Notes under the pieces: generated by a model
Seen by the model: the letters and a program-made list of their open reading frames with translations, nothing else
Database searches by the model: none
What the model was told of the DNA's origin: nothing
NCBI GenBank assembly: GCA_038750655.1
Contig: JBCDGZ010000210.1
Coordinates: 1 to 9,692, forward strand
Source: JBCDGZ01 sp038750655
Lineage (GTDB): Bacteria; Bacteroidota; Bacteroidia; Chitinophagales; Saprospiraceae
DNA: 9,692 bases
Direction of reading: 5' to 3'
In this document: piece after piece, positions 6,882-9,692 of the stretch
Layout of the letters: the number at the start of each line of letters is the position of its first letter
Position numbering within the stretch: the first letter of the stretch is position 1
Translations under genes and position numbers: made by a program

Positions 6882-7667
6882 ATGTCCAAACGCAATATTG
6901 CGGCGGCCGCCAAACGTTTGCGCGAAGCTGCTGCCCAAAAAGTCACCTGCGATCCCATTCGCAACCTCATCGGTGCCACGGATCACCAAAATGCCTACGC
7001 CGTTCAGGAAATCAACAATGCCCTCCGTACCGCCTCCGGCGCCCGCAGAGTCGGCAGCAAAATCGGCCTGACCTCCGTCGTCGTCCAACAGCAATTCGGC
7101 ATCAGCGAACCCGATTACGGCATCCTCTTCGATGATATGGAAGTCCTCAACGGCACCGAAATCTCCGTCCAACAGCTAATGCAACCCCGCGCCGAGGCCG
7201 AAATCGCCTTCGTACTGGGCAAAACCCTCGATCGCCCCTCCCTCGGCGTAGCCGACCTCCTCTCCGCCGTCGAATACGTCGTCGCCTCCATCGAAATTGT
7301 CGGCAGCCGCATCGAAGGGTGGGATATTCGCATCACTGATACCATCGCGGACAATGCTTCGGCTAGCCATTTTGTGCTGGGCCACCGGCCCGTGCGGCTG
7401 GAAAATATCGATCTGATCAACTGCCAGATGACGATGGAGCAAAATGGCGAGGTAGTTTCGCAGGGCAAGGGAGGCGACTGCTTGGGCTCGCCCATCAATG
7501 CGCTGCTTTGGCTAGCGCGCACCATGCGATCGCTCGGTAAGCCGATGCAGGCCGGAGACATCGTCCTTTCGGGAGCCCTCGGGCCGATGGTCAATATCGC
7601 CGCTGGAGATCACTTCAAAGTGCTCATTGAAGGTATGGGCGAAGTGTCGGTCAATTTTGTGGCTTGA
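6882..7667 (+). CDS. 2-keto-4-pentenoate hydratase-like enzyme (FAH superfamily)
   Basis: This 261-residue cytosolic enzyme belongs to the fumarylacetoacetate-hydrolase superfamily, MhpD/DmpE/XylJ group. That group hydrates 2-hydroxypenta-2,4-dienoate to 4-hydroxy-2-oxovalerate in aromatic meta-cleavage pathways; close relatives are oxalocrotonate decarboxylases (DmpH/XylI). Seen in the sequence are SKIGLT with K60, PDYG (77-80), the metal-binding acid pair in RAEAEIAF (E105, E107) with E138 (SIEIV), and a late glycine-rich segment LSGALGP (229-235). Length matches E. coli MhpD (about 270). ATG at 6882 (MSKRNIAAAAKRLREA) is preferred over the upstream non-ATG start at 6837. No other meta-cleavage gene is nearby, so the physiological substrate is open. 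Its 3' end overlaps the convergent transporter gene by 17 bases. The region is visibly GC-rich (one line near 7201-7260 counts 38 of 60 G+C). Confidence 0.88.
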   Translation: MSKRNIAAAAKRLREAAAQKVTCDPIRNLIGATDHQNAYAVQEINNALRTASGARRVGSKIGLTSVVVQQQFGISEPDYGILFDDMEVLNGTEISVQQLMQPRAEAEIAFVLGKTLDRPSLGVADLLSAVEYVVASIEIVGSRIEGWDIRITDTIADNASASHFVLGHRPVRLENIDLINCQMTMEQNGEVVSQGKGGDCLGSPINALLWLARTMRSLGKPMQAGDIVLSGALGPMVNIAAGDHFKVLIEGMGEVSVNFVA

Positions 7668-8664
7668 GCAGTTCCAGCCGATGCTGTTGGTTGATCATCG
7701 CTGTTTTTAGATTCCACTCAATTCGTTGCTGGAAGGTCATCTTTCGTCGTTTACAGTCCATTTTATCACAAATGGCGCAAGAAAAACGGGGCTGGCAGGG
7801 GTCGACATGGATGAATAGTTCGACTGGATTATCACAAACCTCCTCCATAGCGGACTCAAAGGTTTTTACCTGCTGATGTCCCGCTTTCACGTCGTAATAC
7901 CAGGGGACGGTCAGGTGGCAGTCGATGTGCAGCGTTCCGCCGTATTTGATGACTCGAAAGTTGTGCACGTCGATCCAGTCCTCCGAACGCATCTGGTCGA
8001 TCTTTTTGATCAGCTCGTTGATGAGTTGGTAATCAGCCTCATCCATGATCCCGGCGACGGAGCTGCGCAGCAGCTTGAAGCCGGTGTAGAGGATCAGGGC
8101 GCCAAAGATCAACGCGGTCAGATTATCTATCCAGGGAATCTGGGTTATCCAAAAGAGGCCCAGGCCGACCAGCAGCCCCAGCGAGGTCCAGCCATCGGTT
8201 TTGAGGTGTTGCCCGCTGGCTTGCAGCACCATGGTGCGGTTTCGTCGGCCGGCCCGCTCCAGCCACCAGCCCAGGGCATAGTTGCAGCCGCCGGTCAGGG
8301 CTACCAGCAGCATTCCGATGTCGGCGCCCATGATGGCTTGGGGAAAAAAGAGGTTGTAGATACTTTTGCCGCAGATGGCCAGCCCACCGAGGAAGATCAG
8401 ACCGCCTTCGAAGCCGGCGGAGAGAAATTCGATTTTGCCGTGGCCGTAGGGGTGGTTGCTGTCTTTAGGCAGTGCGGAGAGGTTGAGGCTATAGATGGCG
8501 AAGCCCCCGGCGACGATGTTGATGATGGATTCGAGGGCGTCGGAGAGGATACCGTTGGAGTTGGTCATCCACCAGGCGATGAATTTGATGGCCATCAGGA
8601 GGATGCCTAGGGCCAGCGCGATCCGCTGTAGGCGCTGATTCTCCTGATGTACAGTTCGATTCAT
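7651..8664 (-). CDS. Cation diffusion facilitator (CDF) family metal exporter
   Basis: This 337-residue inner-membrane transporter exports divalent metal ions (Zn, Fe, Mn, Co or similar) in exchange for protons. About six helices lie within residues 15-200, followed by the cytosolic CDF dimerisation domain (about 205-290). Family marks are SDALES in helix 2 (D42, E45), HPYGHGK (H71, H75), HLKTD in helix 5 (H153, D157), and cytosolic histidines H234, H246, H250 and H286. In helix 2 the usual His/Asp-x3-Asp pair reads E45-x3-N49, so the substrate site differs from zinc-type members. After the domain comes a cysteine cluster (C290, C296, C299, C304) and a basic tail ending at 337. It starts 58 bases downstream of the right-edge gene on the same strand and may be co-transcribed with it. 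A TATCTTTC just before the start resembles a -7 element but lacks a well-placed -33 partner. Confidence 0.9.
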   Translation of the reverse strand: MNRTVHQENQRLQRIALALGILLMAIKFIAWWMTNSNGILSDALESIINIVAGGFAIYSLNLSALPKDSNHPYGHGKIEFLSAGFEGGLIFLGGLAICGKSIYNLFFPQAIMGADIGMLLVALTGGCNYALGWWLERAGRRNRTMVLQASGQHLKTDGWTSLGLLVGLGLFWITQIPWIDNLTALIFGALILYTGFKLLRSSVAGIMDEADYQLINELIKKIDQMRSEDWIDVHNFRVIKYGGTLHIDCHLTVPWYYDVKAGHQQVKTFESAMEEVCDNPVELFIHVDPCQPRFSCAICDKMDCKRRKMTFQQRIEWNLKTAMINQQHRLELLKPQN

Positions 8665-8722
8665 TGTTCGTCGTTGAAAGATAGTGTTACTTTCTTTAAA
8701 ACGAGGAAACGGAGGGGAAGTT

Positions 8723-9692
8723 TTACTTTTTATTTTTCGTTCTTCCTATCTGGTAAAATACGTCGTAGATATGCGCATTGAGCAAGGTTTTATCATCTCG
8801 CTTATTAAAAAAGTCCATTTTAATGATTTCATTCCTTCCAGTCTTGACATCAAATAGGATCGCATAATAGAGCATATCGTACTCCGGTTTGACCATTCTT
8901 GGAACCAGAAACGGAATCGCATAGGGGACTAATAAAGCAGGAAACATTCTTTTCCAAGAGTCATTTTTTTCTCTCAAGGCGATTACGCCAGTCCACAGAA
9001 AATAGTCAGTACCGTATTTTTGCGCAATAGCATCGATTTCATTTTGGTGAAAGCTCGGGGTAAGCGATAGGGTATAGTGATTCAATTGCTGACCGAAGTA
9101 ATGATTGATAGCGACAATATCATTAAACTTGTCTACATCATTTTTTGATAGGTTATGAACATCGAGCATACTTACTTTAACATTGGAAAGTTTGCTGTAT
9201 TTATCCAGGGCTTCTGAAAAGTATTCTTGCTTTACCTCGCCACGGATGTATTGAACCCCTTTATTTTTTCGCTCATCCAAGGAAAGGTAAAAGGGATTGA
9301 CGACCACAACTTTATCAATGCCTAGACTTTTTCCGTGTCGTTGTTCTTTTGTAAAGATCTTTTTATACTTTTTTCGCCCCTCCGCACTCTCGTAGTATTC
9401 TTCTCTATCCGCTCTGTCTTTCTTTTCCTGTAAACCATCCTGATGGTATTCAGCAAAGGATTCATTGGCCAGCTCCTCTACAAAAGCATAGCGCCAATAA
9501 ACGATTTCTTCGGCGGTAGTATCCTCAACTGCAGGTTTGGGCACTTTCATAAAATCGGATAAACTAAAATAGTGCTTAGATAATTCAATAAATAGGTCTT
9601 CCGCTACTTGTTGTAGCTCGTTATCGTCAGGCGAGGCTTGCAATAAGTTCCAATTGTATTTGGTGGCCAAGATCGAAAGTTCTTTTTTGTTC
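8723..9692 (-). CDS. Unidentified protein, C-terminal part (5' end outside the window)
   Basis: The frame is open through the right edge. The first start-like codon at 9670 is TTG and is preceded by in-frame codons for NKKELSI, so the true start lies outside and at least 322 residues are seen. Numbering from the TTG: an acidic helical part (1-95), a Lys/Arg-rich stretch (82-115), an alpha/beta-looking domain with VVVVNPFYLS (121-130), a region of about 155-235, a hydrophobic stretch FPALLVPYAIPFLVP (243-257) that may be membrane-associated, and a beta-type end with AILFDVKTGRNEI (270-282). The general pattern recalls the C-terminal extension of large Bacteroidota M48-type metallopeptidases, but the HExxH zinc motif is not in the visible part, so this is only a suggestion. 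The gene is more AT-rich than its neighbours (about 40 percent G+C in one counted line). Confidence 0.85.
   Translation of the reverse strand, partial: NKKELSILATKYNWNLLQASPDDNELQQVAEDLFIELSKHYFSLSDFMKVPKPAVEDTTAEEIVYWRYAFVEELANESFAEYHQDGLQEKKDRADREEYYESAEGRKKYKKIFTKEQRHGKSLGIDKVVVVNPFYLSLDERKNKGVQYIRGEVKQEYFSEALDKYSKLSNVKVSMLDVHNLSKNDVDKFNDIVAINHYFGQQLNHYTLSLTPSFHQNEIDAIAQKYGTDYFLWTGVIALREKNDSWKRMFPALLVPYAIPFLVPRMVKPEYDMLYYAILFDVKTGRNEIIKMDFFNKRDDKTLLNAHIYDVFYQIGRTKNKK

Noticed and set aside
6635..7135. + strand frame of 166 residues across the start of the hydratase gene
   Set aside because: It is out of frame with the conserved hydratase, and its second half is Arg/Pro/Ser-rich noise; it also overlaps the start of the small membrane gene.
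7115..8610. Long frames antisense to the hydratase and the CDF gene, including one of 244 residues
   Set aside because: They lie opposite strongly supported genes, and their composition (Gly/Asp/Val/Gln-rich) reflects GC-rich codon use on the other strand.
1..9692. CRISPR array, tRNA or rRNA gene, prophage or defence island
   Set aside because: No regularly spaced repeats, no cloverleaf or rRNA motifs, and no integrase, transposase or defence-type genes were seen apart from the intron remnant; SbcCD alone is housekeeping repair.

Overview
The window looks like ordinary chromosomal DNA from a Bacteroidota bacterium, most likely a Saprospiria/Lewinella-like marine or environmental member. This placement is an inference. 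It rests on a textbook Bacteroidota promoter (TTTG-N19-TATTTTTG) in front of sbcD, weak or absent Shine-Dalgarno sequences before most genes, and the mix of gene families (Rad50-type SbcC with a short coiled coil, YheT-like hydrolase, Lys-rich lipoprotein, CDF transporter with a Cys-rich tail). No rRNA, tRNA, CRISPR array or intact mobile element was seen.

Left edge (1-350): the last codons of an unidentified + strand gene end at 65. A strong intrinsic terminator (104-138) follows. Directly behind its T-tract lies the 5' end of a group IIC intron (from 142), exactly where this intron class normally inserts. Only the first part of domain I is recognisable; there is no reverse transcriptase and no domain V, so this is a remnant. 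A second hairpin terminator (317-349) separates it from sbcC.

DNA-repair operon (348-4893, - strand): sbcC and sbcD overlap by ATGA and encode the Mre11/Rad50-type SbcCD nuclease. Its promoter overlaps the 3' end of the upstream YheT-like alpha/beta hydrolase gene, so the nuclease pair can be expressed separately from the hydrolase although all three genes point the same way.

Middle (4894-6360): a 186-bp divergent intergenic region leads to a + strand lipoprotein gene of unknown function, closed by a clear terminator.

Right part (6361-9692): a small two-helix membrane protein (-); a fumarylacetoacetate-hydrolase-family enzyme resembling 2-oxopent-4-enoate hydratase (+); a CDF cation exporter (-), whose 3' end overlaps the hydratase gene by 17 bp; and the C-terminal part of a larger, AT-richer unidentified gene (-) that runs off the window.

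The genes do not form one obvious pathway. No convincing new multi-gene system is visible. The most noteworthy items are the intron remnant, the CDF protein with altered membrane metal site and cysteine tail, and the two uncharacterised proteins (lipoprotein and right-edge protein).
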